Counted from the stretch's first letter, positions 1 to 13,482 are shown. The stretch is DNA of 64,000 bases from Gorsachius magnificus (GCA_034008185.1 CM067081.1:88184765-88248764), one strand, 5' to 3'. The notes: generated from the letters alone by a model not told the origin. Numbers and translations: made by a program.

Positions 1-1645
1 TTTTCTGATACATTTTGTAAGAAATCGATGAAACTGTTGCGAGTAGACAGCTCACATTCTTGCTATGCATTTGGACGTTTATTGGGGAGTGAGGTCCCTT
101 TGGGGGGCTGTTAATTGTCACAGGTGGTTACAGATCAGTGAGGTATAAGACCATTTATTTGTCTGATAGCCTGTAAAAGCGTCAAGTAAATTTTTCCTTG
201 TTTTTTAATGCTGAGACACACAAAATGCAGAAGACACAAGGAAGAGTGAGAGGGAGCAGTACAAGAAGACTTTGAGACAGGGAATATAGAGGGTATCGTC
301 TTATCCTTAAACCAACCCAAGCTGGTGAAGACTACGTATGTGTGCTTTGGTCCAGACGCTGTCTCTGTTTGGAATGCAAAACAAATCCATCTGTGCCTGC
401 ACTTTAATCTGCAGCTCACAATAAAAAAAAAAAAAAAAAAAAACAAACAAACCACACTACTAAGTGTCAGAAGCATTTACTTAGCAGTTTCTCAGGCAAA
501 TCTTCGCTTTGCGTGATGACAGATCCCCTTGTAACAACAGTCTAGAGATTTGCTTGGTTGACTTATTGATTATTGAAAACAGTGCTTTACTGCTGACTTT
601 CCCAGAAGACTGTGCCGCATGTTTGATTTTAACTCTCCCTTGATATTAGTGAACGCAAATATTCATTTTCAGAATTTAAGCTTATTAAGCATGTATCTAC
701 AAAAGAATAATGGTTCATGCAAGACTAAAGTAACTGGGGATTTCGTCAGATGAGATCCAATAAGAAAATTAATGTTATAAGCTGTTTGTCTCCATCTGCC
801 ATCAAGCAAAATGAGCTTAAAATATCTGCCTAGATTAGCCTGGGACCATTTAGGCAATATATTCTCCACGGAACAAGGTCCACTTCTTGCAAAGATAGGT
901 GCATATGTATATATGCACGCACAGATATTCTTACAGTTGGATCACTTGTATGATGTGCACATGTGTAGGTATGTACAGAATCAAGCCTTAAATGTACCAC
1001 GGGCCCATAGAACTGCTGCCATGCCAGTGATTAAACTAATGGTTACAAATATGTTTTTTCTCTTGCTCTCTGACTGAGAATTATTTCTACAGTGAAAAAG
1101 GGAATGAAATTAATTCCAAGCTTTTTTTTACACTGCTGTTGCAAATGCCTCTTCACGCTAGCAGTGCCCTAGCTATCAGGAAAAAGGGTCAGAGCTCAGC
1201 AATGGTCCCATCCCACTGTCTCAGAGGCGGCCACCAGAGCTGGTCTGGGGACTGCAACCACAGCCATGGGGATGGAGCAGCTCCAAGGCCAAGCTGGGGG
1301 TCAGGATCAGCAGAAGATGTGGGCAGGCATGGGCAGAGCTGCAGTGGAGCTCGGGCAGGGACCAGGGGAGAGGGCTGGCGCTGAAATGCAGTTCGATGTG
1401 GAGGCATCCCTGCCCCAACAAGGTTTTCTGCAGCCCCTTCTCACACAGCTCTGCCCCTGAGCTCAGGCAGGGTCACTCCACTGCACTCTGTGGCACTGAC
1501 CTTGGGCACATTCCTCAAAACCCTTTTGGGTTGTGTGGTTCGTTCAGGCCCCTATCAGAAAATCACAATACTTTATATATTTTAGAAGGCCCTTTTTCCT
1601 GAGTGTTTAAAAAAGCCCACCAGTGATCATGAACAATAGTTCATG
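1..1645. other. Non-coding, no gene seen
   Basis: Only a poly-A run (423) and a GC-rich segment (about 1200-1460) whose overlapping frames on both strands do not look like protein. No repeat family recognised. Confidence 0.6.
423..451. repeat. Poly-A run with CAAA units
   Basis: 21 A in a row at 423-443, then two CAAA units. No CR1 or SINE body abuts it that I can recognise; preceded by cacaat, so an AATAAA-like hexamer is formed by the run itself and has no diagnostic value. Confidence 0.9.
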
Positions 1646-1930
1646 TTTCTGGTAATCATGAATGATAGGACAAAAGGAAATGGCCTCAAGTTGCACCAGG
1701 GGAGGTTTAGATTGGACATTAGGAAAAATTTCTTCACCAAAAGGGTTGTTAAGCACTGGAACGGGCTTCCCAGGGAAGTGGCTGAGTCCCCATCCCTGGA
1801 GGTATTTAAAAGATGGGCAGACAAGGTGCTTAGGGGCATGGTTTAGTGGTGGAATGGCAGGGTTAGGTTAATGGTTGGGCTTGGTGTTCTTAAAGGTCTT
1901 TTCCAACCTAAACAATTCTATGATTCTATA
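1646..1930 (+). mobile_element. CR1 LINE, 5'-truncated 3' end
   Basis: Seen: the last codons of CR1 ORF2 (peptide running [12 protein letters not shown], [28 protein letters not shown], ending in GMV and a stop at about 1844), then the short 3' UTR with ggtcttttccaacct and a terminal attctatgattctata. Established: CR1 non-LTR retrotransposons of birds are usually 5' truncated, lack poly-A tails and end in ATTCTATG-type octamers. Only the C-terminal end of the reverse-transcriptase ORF remains, so the copy cannot move by itself. It reads cleanly against the copies at 50 and 55 kb, so it is one of the younger insertions here. Subfamily not assigned. Confidence 0.93.
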
Positions 1931-3604
1931 TTTTTCTTTCTGTTTTTTTCTGAACCGAGGAGGTGATTTCTGGTGTGCTTTTTGCCTGGTTTTTAAAGAG
2001 GCCTTTAAAATCTTCAACTCTTATATTTCTTTTAACTCCAAATGGTGAACAGTATTGAGTTGCTGACATAAAATACAAGTCCCCTAAGGAGACAGACACG
2101 ATTACAATATTAATATTCCATGTAGCAACAAATATATGAAGTGGTAACTCATTGCTCTGGGAAGAAATACACTCCGATGATTAAAGAAACACATTTGGGA
2201 GCAAGGCTGCTGTTCCCACCTCTGCGAGCGACTTGACATACAGCAGGCAACAAATCACTTGAAGGTGGGACTTACAAAAGTTGTCTGAGTGAGTGGAGAC
2301 CACAACTATGAAATTAGGCAACCCCCATCCTCCTAGTGTATTCAGTAATAAGAATGACCATAAATGTCCTTCATCTGATATTTGTATTCACACTAGCTAT
2401 GAAATGCATAACGTAATGCCTCAAGCAGAAATAAATTTTTAAAAACCTTTCTCCTTGAGAACAGGCTTCATGAACAGCCATATATCCCATTTCATGAATG
2501 GTGGGATTTTGCGGACAGGTGCCTTACATTTTGTCCTTCTTGGCTCTTTGCCCACAGACTTGCATCTGTTCCTCCCGTTCTCGGGACACGTTTACCCATC
2601 CTACATAAGCATTCAGCAATCCCTTATTGCAGTCTTAAAGCTATCTACTAGCAGGGATTTTGATCCTGCTCTGCCAGGTTGCTGTTGTGCAGCCAGTGAA
2701 AGCACACATCACTCTCTCTCCCCACAGCAGTATTTCCTGAGCCCACCTTTCCACCCTGGCGCTTCCCTTTTCCACTCCACTCCTGTTGGGCTCCCACAGC
2801 ACACCATGAGATCAGACAAACTCTGATGCATCTCCTCTTGCCACCACGCTGCTCTGAACCAAGCCTCTAACCTGCTGACTGTGCCATCTGTAAGCAGGCT
2901 GGCTGGCACCCTCGGCCCAAAGGGAACACCCCTGAAGCGCTCCTTACCCCTAATGAGTGTGTTTCAAAAGGCTTTAGATTCAAAAATCAGAGGCGCTGAA
3001 CACCTGTAGCACCCCTCAATGGAGAGATGTTTGTGCGTGACAGCCCTCCATCTCCTATCTCAATTAGCAGTCTAAACATAGCCAGGAATATCTCACATCA
3101 GGCTTCTAAATTTGGTGCCCACAAAGGGAATTGCTAAAATGAAATCCCTAGAAGCTCTTACAGTGAAGGAATGATCCTTCTCTCTCCATCTGTCCCTTGA
3201 TATAAATACATGAAATAAATACTTTTGAAATGTTTTTCAAAATGGATATAAGCCAGCATCCAGGAAGCCTCTGATAAGGCTTTGTAGTTGTAGTAGTCAC
3301 ACGCTTTGCAGAAAGAAGGTCCATCTATGTGGTTTTACCTGCTACATTTCTAGAGTTACAATTTAAAATCCCAAAAGAGTAAAGACACTTGAAAAGGACC
3401 ACCATCTCCCGACAAAGTGGTATCTTAGCTGACAATGCTTACTCTTTTCTTTTAAAGTTGGGAGTGTTATTCCGTTGACTTCAGAGCTTCCCACCACTCC
3501 TGCCATGTTAACTAGCAGTTTGCTTTGTTGTGAAGAGGGTGGATTCACCTGTTCTCTACAGTCATAGTCCCTAGAGAAAGTCGCATCATCCCAAATTACA
3601 GCAA
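1931..3604. other. Non-coding, no gene seen
   Basis: Unique AT-rich sequence. The longest open frame (2455-2826 plus) has no recognisable domain and no supporting signals. Confidence 0.55.
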
Positions 3605-3806
3605 GGGTTTGGACTGGTTAATAGTGGGAAAACTGTTCTAACAGCAGGGCTGGTAAGTCACTGCAACGGTAATTCAGGAGGCCGTGGACCCTCTCTTGCT
3701 GGAGATGTTGGAGAAGTGGGTGAACATTTGTCAAGAATCATGTATGTATGGAAGGGGACAGACTAAGGGTGGCTTCTCAAGGTTCTGGTTGTCTATTATT
3801 GTCTGA
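3605..3806 (+). mobile_element. Ancient, highly diverged CR1 3' end
   Basis: Seen: a degenerate version of the CR1 3' region in the right order: ggtttggactggttaatag (attggacattagg-like), then caggagg-ccgtgga, a diverged tctccatc-like segment, gctggagatgttggagaag, gaacatttgtcaagaatca, and finally gacttctcaaggttc-like text ending tctattattgtct. Many substitutions and small indels separate it from the recognisable copies at 1.6, 50 and 55 kb, so it belongs to an older CR1 layer, probably one predating modern birds. No usable reading frame remains. Borders are uncertain by a few tens of bases. Confidence 0.7.
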
Positions 3807-6144
3807 GACAAAATATGTCTTAAAGTATTAGGGCAAAAGAGAAGAGCAGTTTTCCTTTTTGCCCAGTCCCAGAAGAAAAGCAATGTTCTTGCACTACACA
3901 GTACTGCACTGAACTCAGCTGTGAAAGCTGTCATAACAACATTCATCCAACCGTGCATACAAAATGCACACTCAGTTACCGTAACCATTGTATGGCTAAA
4001 TGTGTGTTTACCTACAGCCATTACTTGCCTAGCCTTGCATTTTTCTGCAGGCATTGACTGATACGTGCAATTATGGTGGCTCCATGCATAATTCAACACA
4101 CAAAGACTGGGCTAGGTTCATAATATTTTTTCCAAGGAAGCATCAATCTTCTCCTTAGGAAGAGAAAAAAGCAGGGAAAGACTGGTTAATAAAAATAGCA
4201 AGCAAGCAAGCTAGGACCACTAGCCCAAGTGCATCAATTATAATTCATACAATTTCAGCAGCAACATTCAAAACATATCATGAGCATCATGCACTGATGC
4301 ATATATTCCTAGACCAGCTGAAAGCAGATCATACAGCAATATACCATATACTACTGTCACGACCTGAATTTTGAGTCTCCATTCCTTCCTAAAGACATAA
4401 AGATTTCACCAAATTCTGTGGAGTTAATGTAGGTTTACTTTGGCAGAAAAGTAAAGGAATGTACTGCAGAGATGTCTGTTTCACTCAGAAGTCATTTAGT
4501 GAGAAGTTCTTAGAGAGAAAGGTTTGGATAAAGCCAGCATAGAAATCTAAAGATTAAAAGTGCGTTGGAAAGAAACAGAGCAACCCATCATAACCAAGCA
4601 AGAGATTTTCAGTGACTAATGCCATAATTTGATGGTAGTCATGATTTTACCAGGTAGCTTGGGAGTGTATCTGAACAAGAGGCTTGACTCACAAATAAAC
4701 TTCTTAAAGCAATGCCATATTCATAGGCCAAGACACGTAGCCTGAATTTATTCATGGTAAATGCCAGGCAGTTGGTGAGTTAAAAAAAGAATAGGAATTT
4801 CCTATTGAGCCATTAAAAACAGGTCTGCTTAGTGCAAATGGAAACATCCACTATTAATATTTGCATTACAAATTTTTCCATTTTTTCTAATTGGGCATCT
4901 GGATTGCCCAATCATGCCATAACATGGAGTCTTAAATGGCTGTTTCACTGGCTTGCCCTTCCCACAATGCTTCTGAAAAAGTCATTTTTCCATCCTTATT
5001 TAAATTGAAAGCTTTCTAGAAAATGGGGAGCTTACTCTGAAACAATTGTTCCTGGATGGTTTTATTGATGTTACAGAATCTTAGCTGAAAGTTTTCATCA
5101 GTCTTCTCCAGAGATGATGCATAATCAGCTTAAAAGAAAGAGAACACAGATAAGACTAAATCACCCTTCCCAGTGTTATTGGATTTATCACAATACAAAA
5201 CATTTTTAGTCTCCTATTTCCCTAAATAGGAACTCTTCAGAACCAGTCGTAACTCTGCTGCTTCCGATATTTTATATATATTTTAACTGTCTTTTTGGAC
5301 TTGATCAAAATACTGATCTGTTGTGAACTTTTATCTAGGAATATATCAGTTCCTATCATGCCTTAGAGACATCCTGGCTCTGATACACTTTTCTGAAAGA
5401 AAAAATGTAAGAAGCAGAAAGGAAGGCGGAGGGTAAGAGGTGATTTGAGTTGAAGAAAGAAAAGATTGACCTTAAATAGGTTCAACCCCACCCAACACAA
5501 CATAGGATTTTTCCTTCCCAACAAAGCTGTAAGCATCAAAGTGGGCTGATGGCAACAGACTGGTGGTAGACAGAGTGACACAGAAAGTTTCCACTCACAC
5601 GCTCTGGATTTAGTGTTGAGCCCCTGAACGTGCAGTATCATGTCTAGGCCCTTGACAGAGTGAACAGCGATGATCCTACAGGGCACACTATTGATAACCT
5701 CCTTGCTGTTGTTGCAAATGTCAACAGACGCTCTGCTGTTTGTACAGTTTGGTGCCGAGGCAGCCAAACTCTTGAATTCATTTTTAAAGGCTGTACTTAC
5801 AGGAGTGCTTGGCTGAATGGCTCAGGGTCTGCTATCTGGCCTTGTGACCCTTGTAGACCATCTTCACCAGCTGGTGTTACTTCCAGCCTTCATCTAGCTG
5901 AACTTGTTGACTGATTGTTGGATGAATGCAGGCTTGGGGAAATGGGCAATGTAACTTTTGAGAGGCCTTGAATTCTACATTTGAACTGGAAATTTTATTT
6001 TTCCCAAAGCAATGCTGCCTAATTTGGCAAGACTTATTTCAACAACATGCATGCATTTTCCAGAGTTAGCAAAAATTAAGCTTCTGTGTACATATACCAA
6101 AATGGGAACTAGGTATGTGCACACCTGAGAGAATCTGTGAGAAA

Positions 6145-6158
6145 GTGTGTGTGTGTGT
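6145..6158. repeat. (GT)7 microsatellite
   Basis: Seven uninterrupted GT units, short enough to be stable. Confidence 0.9.
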
Positions 6159-6865
6159 AAGTACCCAATGTATTGAATTTATCAGCCATGTTACCCATAT
6201 ATTATTGATGTATTGAATGCATCGGAATTCCCAGCCATATTCCAATTGGTTTTCACAGCTGATACTTTTTGTGCTAAATCCTCCTCTCCATAAAAACTTT
6301 CTATAAGGACTCATGTGTTGCAGAGTCTTTAGTACTGTGTTCACCTCTCATTGTCATGTTGCGACACAAATACGAATTGTAATTGCAGACTTTTGTTGTA
6401 TCAGCTCTATCAAGAAGCAGCTTTGAAATGGAAGATGGTTATTCTAAGACATGCTGGGGTTCTTAACTAGTGTCCAGTGGTGACAGCACAAATGTATGTC
6501 AGAAATGGATATCCAGTGTTGGCCGTTCCTCTACACATCCTACCCGTTATCCCAGCCAAGATTCAAGTAACTGTTTTTCAGCCCCAAGAGGTGAGAGAGG
6601 GCAGACCAGATCCCAGCAGCGGCTGGCTGAGGGATATTAAGGGCTGAGGGATTCCAGTGGCAGGAGCTCAGCACACTCACACTAGGTACTTCCTCACAGC
6701 AGGGTTGGGAACTGGAAGTTGCCAACATGGCAGTGAAGGGGAATGTGTGAGGGAGCAAAGTTTGCATATGAAGAGTATCAAACAGAGCTACCACCTGCTT
6801 CTCAGGGGCAAATGAAACCTAAGGGCCACTATTTCTCACTGTACATCATGGCATCCTATGCCATG

Positions 6866-6932
6866 CACATATATACTTGCACATATATACACACTATATA
6901 TGCTTGCAAATGCACCCACACACATACACACA
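6866..6932. repeat. Degenerate AC/AT dinucleotide tract
   Basis: Mixed CA, TA and CACACA steps (acatatatacttgcacatat, acccacacacatacacacag), an old interrupted microsatellite. Confidence 0.8.
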
Positions 6933-7380
6933 GCTAATCTCAAGATCCATAATCAATTGCTAGTAGAGGGAAAGGAGCAAAAAAGTAATTCCCAGGTATG
7001 ACTAAAACTGTTTAAACCCTCAAGTAAAAACTCTCATTAGCATACAATACTCCTTATGTTCTACATAGCTCTATTGAATATTTCAATTCAAAAATTATCC
7101 ACATAATTTATTATATACATCCTCCACAGTCTGAGCCTGGGCCTACTACACAAGGCACTTTCCTGAAGCTTGAAAGCTGTTTAATCTTCTTTTCTGGCCC
7201 CTCTGAGATAACTTCTGAATGGAGGCTCTAAGCTCCTTATACTAAAAGGTGATCATGGTGCAAGGCCAGAAGTTCCCAAGTTCCCTTCAGAGAGTGGACG
7301 CATGCTGGGCTTGGTTATTGGTAAACAGTGATAAATTTCAACCTTTTGTACAAAAGGGTCTGTGTATACAGGAGCAAATA

Positions 7381-7403
7381 TGTGTGTGTGAATATATATA
7401 TAT
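7381..7403. repeat. Compound (TG)5-(AT)6 microsatellite
   Basis: tgtgtgtgtg followed directly by aatatatatatata. Confidence 0.88.
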
Positions 7404-10400
7404 AGTAGAAATTTCCTCATCACAATAAAAAATCACCAGGAGAAAAAAGAAAAATATTTTTAAATGAATGTTCTGAACATTTCCCTTTGTGACTGATTGA
7501 AATGAGAGTTATGAGGGCTGGATTCAGCCTTTTATTATGAGACACTGAGGTTCTGCAGTATATTTTTTCCTTTCTTTAGTTTAGATCTGTGCAAAAAAAA
7601 TTGGCATGAAATACAAATAAATGACAAAGCATTGAGAATTAGGCCATTTGTCTGTAAAACCAGATATAATCCCCAAAATAGCAAAACACAGAAAAATGCA
7701 TCAAAATGTATTAGATATGACAGGCTATAGATTACACAGGCTATTTATGCAACTGTAGATCACATATCAGTACCAGTGAGCCACAGAAGCCTGACATTAA
7801 ATGTAAGAGGCATCGTACAGATTAATATTAATTAAAATAACAATTACTGTTAAGTACCACATTCTGCTAGATACGGTGGCAGATAAAAGACTGGTGAGGT
7901 GTTCACAAGAGCGAGCAAAATAAACGTTTCCACCCTATATGTATATACTGCTAGTAGGAAAGAGCTGTGGAAATATATAAAACTCCATGAATACATCATT
8001 TTAAATGCTACAATAATCTTCCTCATTTCAAAATCCCTTAGCTGGGACTGTAAGTTTATTTTAAAACCCCATGGCTGTTGCCTTGCACAGACACTATAGG
8101 TCTTAAGAGCCAGTGTTCAGCCTTTGGATTTACCCAGTTTATTTGAGTTTTCATTCACTGTGTTTCAACCTAATTTTGTCTGGCTTCAATTACCCCTAAA
8201 TACTTACTGTCAAGGCATGGGGAGGCCAGGGTGGGCAGCAGTGGGGCAGTGGGGTGGCCTGGGGCAGGGGCCTCCCCCAGCATCCCCATTCCCCCCCAGC
8301 CAGGCTGGGGATGCCCATGGGGACAGGGCACCTCTGGGGCCAAGTCAGGGAGGCAAGGGTGGGAACAGCAAGGGACATTAAAAAGGACAAGTACAGCTGC
8401 GGCATGGCTCAGGCAGGACCTAGCATGAGGGCTGGAGGTGAAATGAAGCCCCTCAAGCCTGGGGTTGAGTCTTCTCACAGCTCCTCCTGGTCATGTCACT
8501 GCTTTCCCAGCAGTGAGATCACAGATTGCGTGGTGGCCCAATATCAGAGGTGGCTTCATGAACAGCATCCAAACCATGGGGGCCGGAGGGGACATGGCAG
8601 AGCCTGTCTATGCCATCAGGGCACCTAATGTTTGCTGCTGGAAGTCTCCAGATCTTCAGTTTTACCTGGACAATAAAAAACAGAAAGTGTGGTAAGATAG
8701 GGATGATGGGTGTGGCCCCCAACCTCAATTTCAGAGGGCCACCGAAGAAAGAAGTCATGCCACAGACCTAACACAGCGACAGATTTCTTTCCAGTGCCCC
8801 CCTGGCACCTTTTCATGAAGCACTGTTTTGTTTTAGACAGCGATTTACAACATTGCAGCCTCTCCACCTTTAAATGCATGTGTAGGATACTGGGACTCTT
8901 TCACTGATTCTGCACCAAGTTCCTATTAGTGTACCTGAGCACGAAAGGTGAGTCAGACCCACTCTGCTGATCACTTTCATCTAGAAAACAGTGAACGTGC
9001 TTCTCTGCAAGCCAAAATCTTGGTCTTACTGGCATAACTCTGCCGTGATGACTGGAAGCCTGCAGAAAAGCTATATAGAAGGGAAATGAGGAAGTGTTGC
9101 ATGTGCTGCTTTCATGGGAGACGATGTGAAAGAAGGTATTTCCTAATGAGGGTTTGAGGGATTTTTATATCACTTGAGTTTTGTGATTAGATCACCAGGG
9201 TTTTCACCTGATGATACGTGTAGGCAGGGCCGTAGATCAGAGCATAGGCCTGGCAAGGAGCGCACGTGCAGCCCCCTGTGCCACAGGGCAGCTCAGGAAG
9301 GTCCACGGAGTCCCCTGGACTGAGTCGAGAAGGAGCTTACAAAAAAGCATCACCATCCCCTATCACCCAAAGACAGGCCATCCACTCGACCTAAGAAATT
9401 TCAGATCAATATAGTAGTTGTCTAGGTAATTATGGTATTGTTTGCTGAGCTGGCATTCATTTCCCATTACAAGATTTCTGCCCTGATAGATTACAGGTAC
9501 TCTGGTCTACCTTGGAGCTGAAAGGGTTGTACCCTTTCTGGATAACATTTGTAGCCAGAAGAGAAAAAGGTCATTCATAATTATTTTTCTGGTATATTGG
9601 CTTAGCTACTCATTTGATTTATCACGTGTCCTTTCTGACACAACATGAAATAATAAGAGAGTTAGATTGTCTTTAGGGAAACAGGAATCCAGCTCACAGA
9701 ATACATCAGTTACAATAACACACTTCAAAGGAATCCAGCTCCTTTCAATATATTCAGGGATTTGCTCACCAGTTTGGGTTGAACTGCTTGCAAAATAGAT
9801 AGAAGAAACCTCTTTGTGTGATATAACCAGATGCCATTTGCAGAGCCTGTGACATATGGTCCTTCAGACGTGGAGATAATCACAGAGGATAATTCTTGAG
9901 AGCCCGTTAGGATTCCAGAGTAGCTGTCTCTGCCATGTGGTGCTTGCTGATGTCTAAATATGATAAATTCACTCACTTTATTTTCAAAAACACAGCTGAA
10001 AGACTTTTAAAAGGAGTAGCATGAAAGCAAGAAAGTATCAACCCTAACTACTCAATCAAAGTGAGAAATATATTCCTGATTCCATCCAACTTCAAGGCAA
10101 ATTAATGAACTAAATAGAAATCTGCAGCTGAAACTCGCTGATATGAGAATAATCTAATTTTCCACAATGAATGCAATGAGGATTTCAAGGGAGCCTACAC
10201 AAGCTTTTGTTAAAGACAGGGCTTGGACAGGCAGTGGGTACATCTCGGTCTTTAACTGCTTTCCCTCTCCCTCCCCCAAAAAACCCCTCAACCCTTGTAT
10301 TCAGGGTAAGAGGCAAAAAACATAAAGCTTATGTTGTTATCACAAAAAGTATTTTGAAACTATCTTTTTACACAGAGGCTTTAAGTACTGGCTTCCCCAG

Positions 10401-13133
10401 CTGTATACTTGGGGGCCAGCCTGGTATTTGCTCATATGCCATTCCCACTCCGGTGTTAGCCCTCCAGCATTCACAAAAGTAATTCTCTGGGAAAGGAAAT
10501 CACAGTAGGGAGTGTCTAAAACACCAGTGATGCCTACACTACACCCCTTTATCCTACACAAAAGAGGACCAGAGCTTAAGCATTGAACCCTTCCTGACTC
10601 GTGTGGATCTTTCTGCTTAGCTCCTACCACCATGCCTAGGAAAGGTACTGGGGATGCATGTCCCAAGGCTGGTCCCAAAGGGATTGTGGGCAAGACTACA
10701 TCAGCCTTGGCTTGACACACTCTCAGCAGGCTTTGCTCCTACAGGGGCCACCACATGCCTTCATGCACTGTGCATGCCGTTGGACATATACAGCCATATT
10801 TTGTGTTATGGAACCACTGCTCGGCTGGCCTGCAGCCCAAGCCTTACAGAGGAGATCAAATATCAGACATTTTGAAATGAAGCACATGGAGTAACACCAA
10901 TATTTTAAGGCTACAGGCTCACCTGAAGGCCAGAGGCTGTGCAATGCAGCCAGTGTGCTCTGGAGGGAACTCGCCTTCAATAGCACGGATGCCAGGCAGT
11001 TTGTGCCCCTTAATCCTGAGGCCAGAGTCTGATTCCCTGCCATCTTAGCAGCATAGGCATAACCTGTAAATCCCTCCACCGGTCTGAGATACCTAATGAA
11101 AAAGGCATCTCCACAGGTCAGGATCCATGGAGCTAGAAGTTTCTTTGGACAGCAGACTACTCCCAAAACCATCTAGGAATGTATGAAGGGACATGGTGTC
11201 ATCACCTGAAACACTGAAATCAAGCCTGTGACTGTGTTGTCACCACAGAAGCTGAAGGATGTGAAAGAAAGTCCTACAGACTTCCTACAAAGACTGTAGG
11301 AAGGCGTAGCACCTTGTATTAAATCAGCTGATGAATCTGTATCTCCCACAACATATTTGCCGTCCTATTAGTTGGCCTTTCTTCTGACACAAGGAATCTT
11401 TCCTGGATTTTTTTCTCAGTGCAATGCAAGACACACTGGATGAAATAACATCCTTTACTGTGCAGAGGGTGGCAGTCCTTCTGCCCTTATACACCCATGA
11501 AAGCAATATGTGTGAAAGTGGTACCAATGTCTCCCACAGATATTTTTGAACTGATACAGTTTGAAAACTGCTTGGAAACCTTGAAAATGCCCACTTTAGC
11601 TGGATAAAGGAGAATAAAATACCCTTGCTGGAGCTAGAAGGGGGTCAGCTGTTGGCAAACATGTCTTATGTCTAGGGCATGCTCCATTTGCAGCACGTGG
11701 CTACACATTTGCTATGGAGTGTAATTGCCCAGCTTATCTGTGTGGACAGTGTCCAGCAGACCTCTTTGTGTCTTTTAGATCCAGCATATCAGAGACCTCT
11801 CTATCCACTCAAACAGAAGAGTCCAAGAAAATCAGTTGAATCTTCAATCTCTTATACACGGATTGCCTGAGAAGACAATCGGTTATTTTGTGTGGATTGC
11901 ATAAAGCTTCATGTGCAGGTTCTGGAAACCTGTGCCTGAAGACATCAGCAGGTAAATGGGGGAGAAAAGACTGTTTCCGATTCACTTGTAAAGCTTTAAC
12001 TGCTCCATAGCTCATCTATGACACAAGGCAGCAGCAAATTTGCATTATCAGCCTTGAGAATGTGAATTTTGTGCATCCCAGAGTAACACAACATCCTCTG
12101 ACCTGAGGAAAAAATAATATGAGATGTTTAACTTTTCATATTTGTCATCCTTCCATTTTATGAAATGAAAGTTCTTCAAGTGTTTTCATTAAACTCATTT
12201 AACAATGGAGGAACTAGAACAAAGACACGTGATTTCCATGCTGCAGGAGATGCTGATGACCCTGGATTTGTTTCCTACAAAAATGACACAGGAAAGTAGA
12301 ATGTGTGAATGGAAGGAACAGAAGTTTTGCATAACCGTGATTCAGGAATTTTTGAACTTTGGGATTAAAATAAAGCATTTCTCGGCATTCTAAAACCAAA
12401 GCTTTTCTCTTTGATTTACTGATCTGAAACAAAACTTTTTACTTTGATCTGAGTCAACATTAATCTCTGTGTCCACTCCAGCTGCCAAAAAGCCTTTTGG
12501 GAGTTGTCTCCCCTCATCCTCTTATTCTCCCAGATGGGCATTGTTCCCTGGCCAGCCTGTATTTCCCATGGCTTCTCCGCGAGAGGAGGCCTAGGAGCAT
12601 CCTGTGATGTATCACACTGACTCAGCCACAAGGAGAAACAGCCATTGTTTTTCATTTTTCATGGGCGCAATTTCATCAAAGTCTTTTTTTCCTGTGGCAA
12701 ATTTCTGGTTTGATGAAACCACCATTCCTCATAGAAAAATATGTGAATTTTTTCTATGGGCTATTAAACATCCCTCAGAAAACTGGTCTGAAGGAAGAAT
12801 GAATGAAGATGTATATCACTGAAGGCAGATTTTTCCCTGTGAAGAAAACCAAAAATAATATTTGAATTAATTTGGTAACTAATTCTTCTAAAATGATGAA
12901 GGTTTATCATGCACTTATTTCTATATGTAACACTCAAAGACAGAGTAACATGGTCTGAATTTAATAAACCTGTATATTCACATAACACCAATGGCTTATT
13001 CAATTTTATATGGCATGGCTTGTAATTTTTAGAATTGGTATATATTTATTAAGGTAGCATTTTAGGTAAAATGCACAATACGCATACCAAATTTTGGAAT
13101 CAGTTCTATTGTGCTTCTTGTTTCTAAAGGGCA

Positions 13134-13153
13134 AATTCAATTCAATTCAATTC
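13134..13153. repeat. (AATTC)4 pentamer repeat
   Basis: Four perfect AATTC units about 230 bp upstream of the candidate exon. Confidence 0.92.
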
Positions 13154-13380
13154 ACATCTTTTCCAATTTAGACATATGAAAAGAAAACCACTTTTAGTAC
13201 CCATGGCAAAATAAATTATTTAAAACTTCACATTCCTCACAAATTCCAGTCCTGTTTTTGTCTACTAATTATACAGTCATGAATCTCAATTATCAAAAAA
13301 TATTGTGTTATTGATAACTTGCTGTCCAAAAAGTCAACAACAATATTCCGAGCTTCTCTTAATTTGCGCATTTCCCCTAG

Positions 13381-13482
13381 TTATTGATAATCCTGGTGGA
13401 TCGTAACTGGCCATCTGAGTCAGATGAGATTGATTTTGTTACCCGGTTGGATGACATCCAATTTGAACGAGAGGAAGAACAG
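13381..13482 (+). CDS. Candidate internal coding exon of an unidentified gene (34 codons)
   Basis: Seen: a 102-bp stretch open in one frame that starts directly after a pyrimidine-rich run ending cccctag (3' splice-site-like, AG at 13379-13380) and ends in CAG followed by gtaaca (5' splice-site-like, GT at 13483). Length is a multiple of three and both borders are phase 0. An in-frame TAG sits exactly at the upstream border (13378-13380), as expected if the exon starts there. Downstream the frame stays open into the putative intron until TGA at 13549. The peptide begins with a hydrophobic hexamer (LLIILV) followed by DRNWPSESDEIDFVTRLDDI and ends QFEREEEQ, with 11 acidic and 3 basic residues. 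It is not low complexity and not repeat-derived as far as I can tell. I do not recognise the protein. Inference: a real, possibly alternatively spliced exon of a gene whose large introns fill the window. The alternative is a chance open frame between decoy splice sites. Confidence 0.45.

Larger units (their letters stand above)
3807..13380. other. Non-coding, no gene seen
   Basis: Mostly AT-rich unique DNA with dinucleotide repeats at 6.1-7.4 kb, a G-rich segment at about 8215-8365 (runs of GGGG on the plus strand) and a pentamer repeat at 13134. Open frames up to about 149 codons (10723-11172 minus) overlap frames on the other strand and show no known motif. Confidence 0.55.

Noticed and set aside
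423..451. Poly-A preceded by AATAAA as a polyadenylation site or retrocopy tail
   Set aside because: The AATAAA is produced by the run itself and nothing upstream looks like a transcript end.
10723..11172. 149-codon minus-strand frame
   Set aside because: No domain, no codon bias, no initiation context; probably chance.
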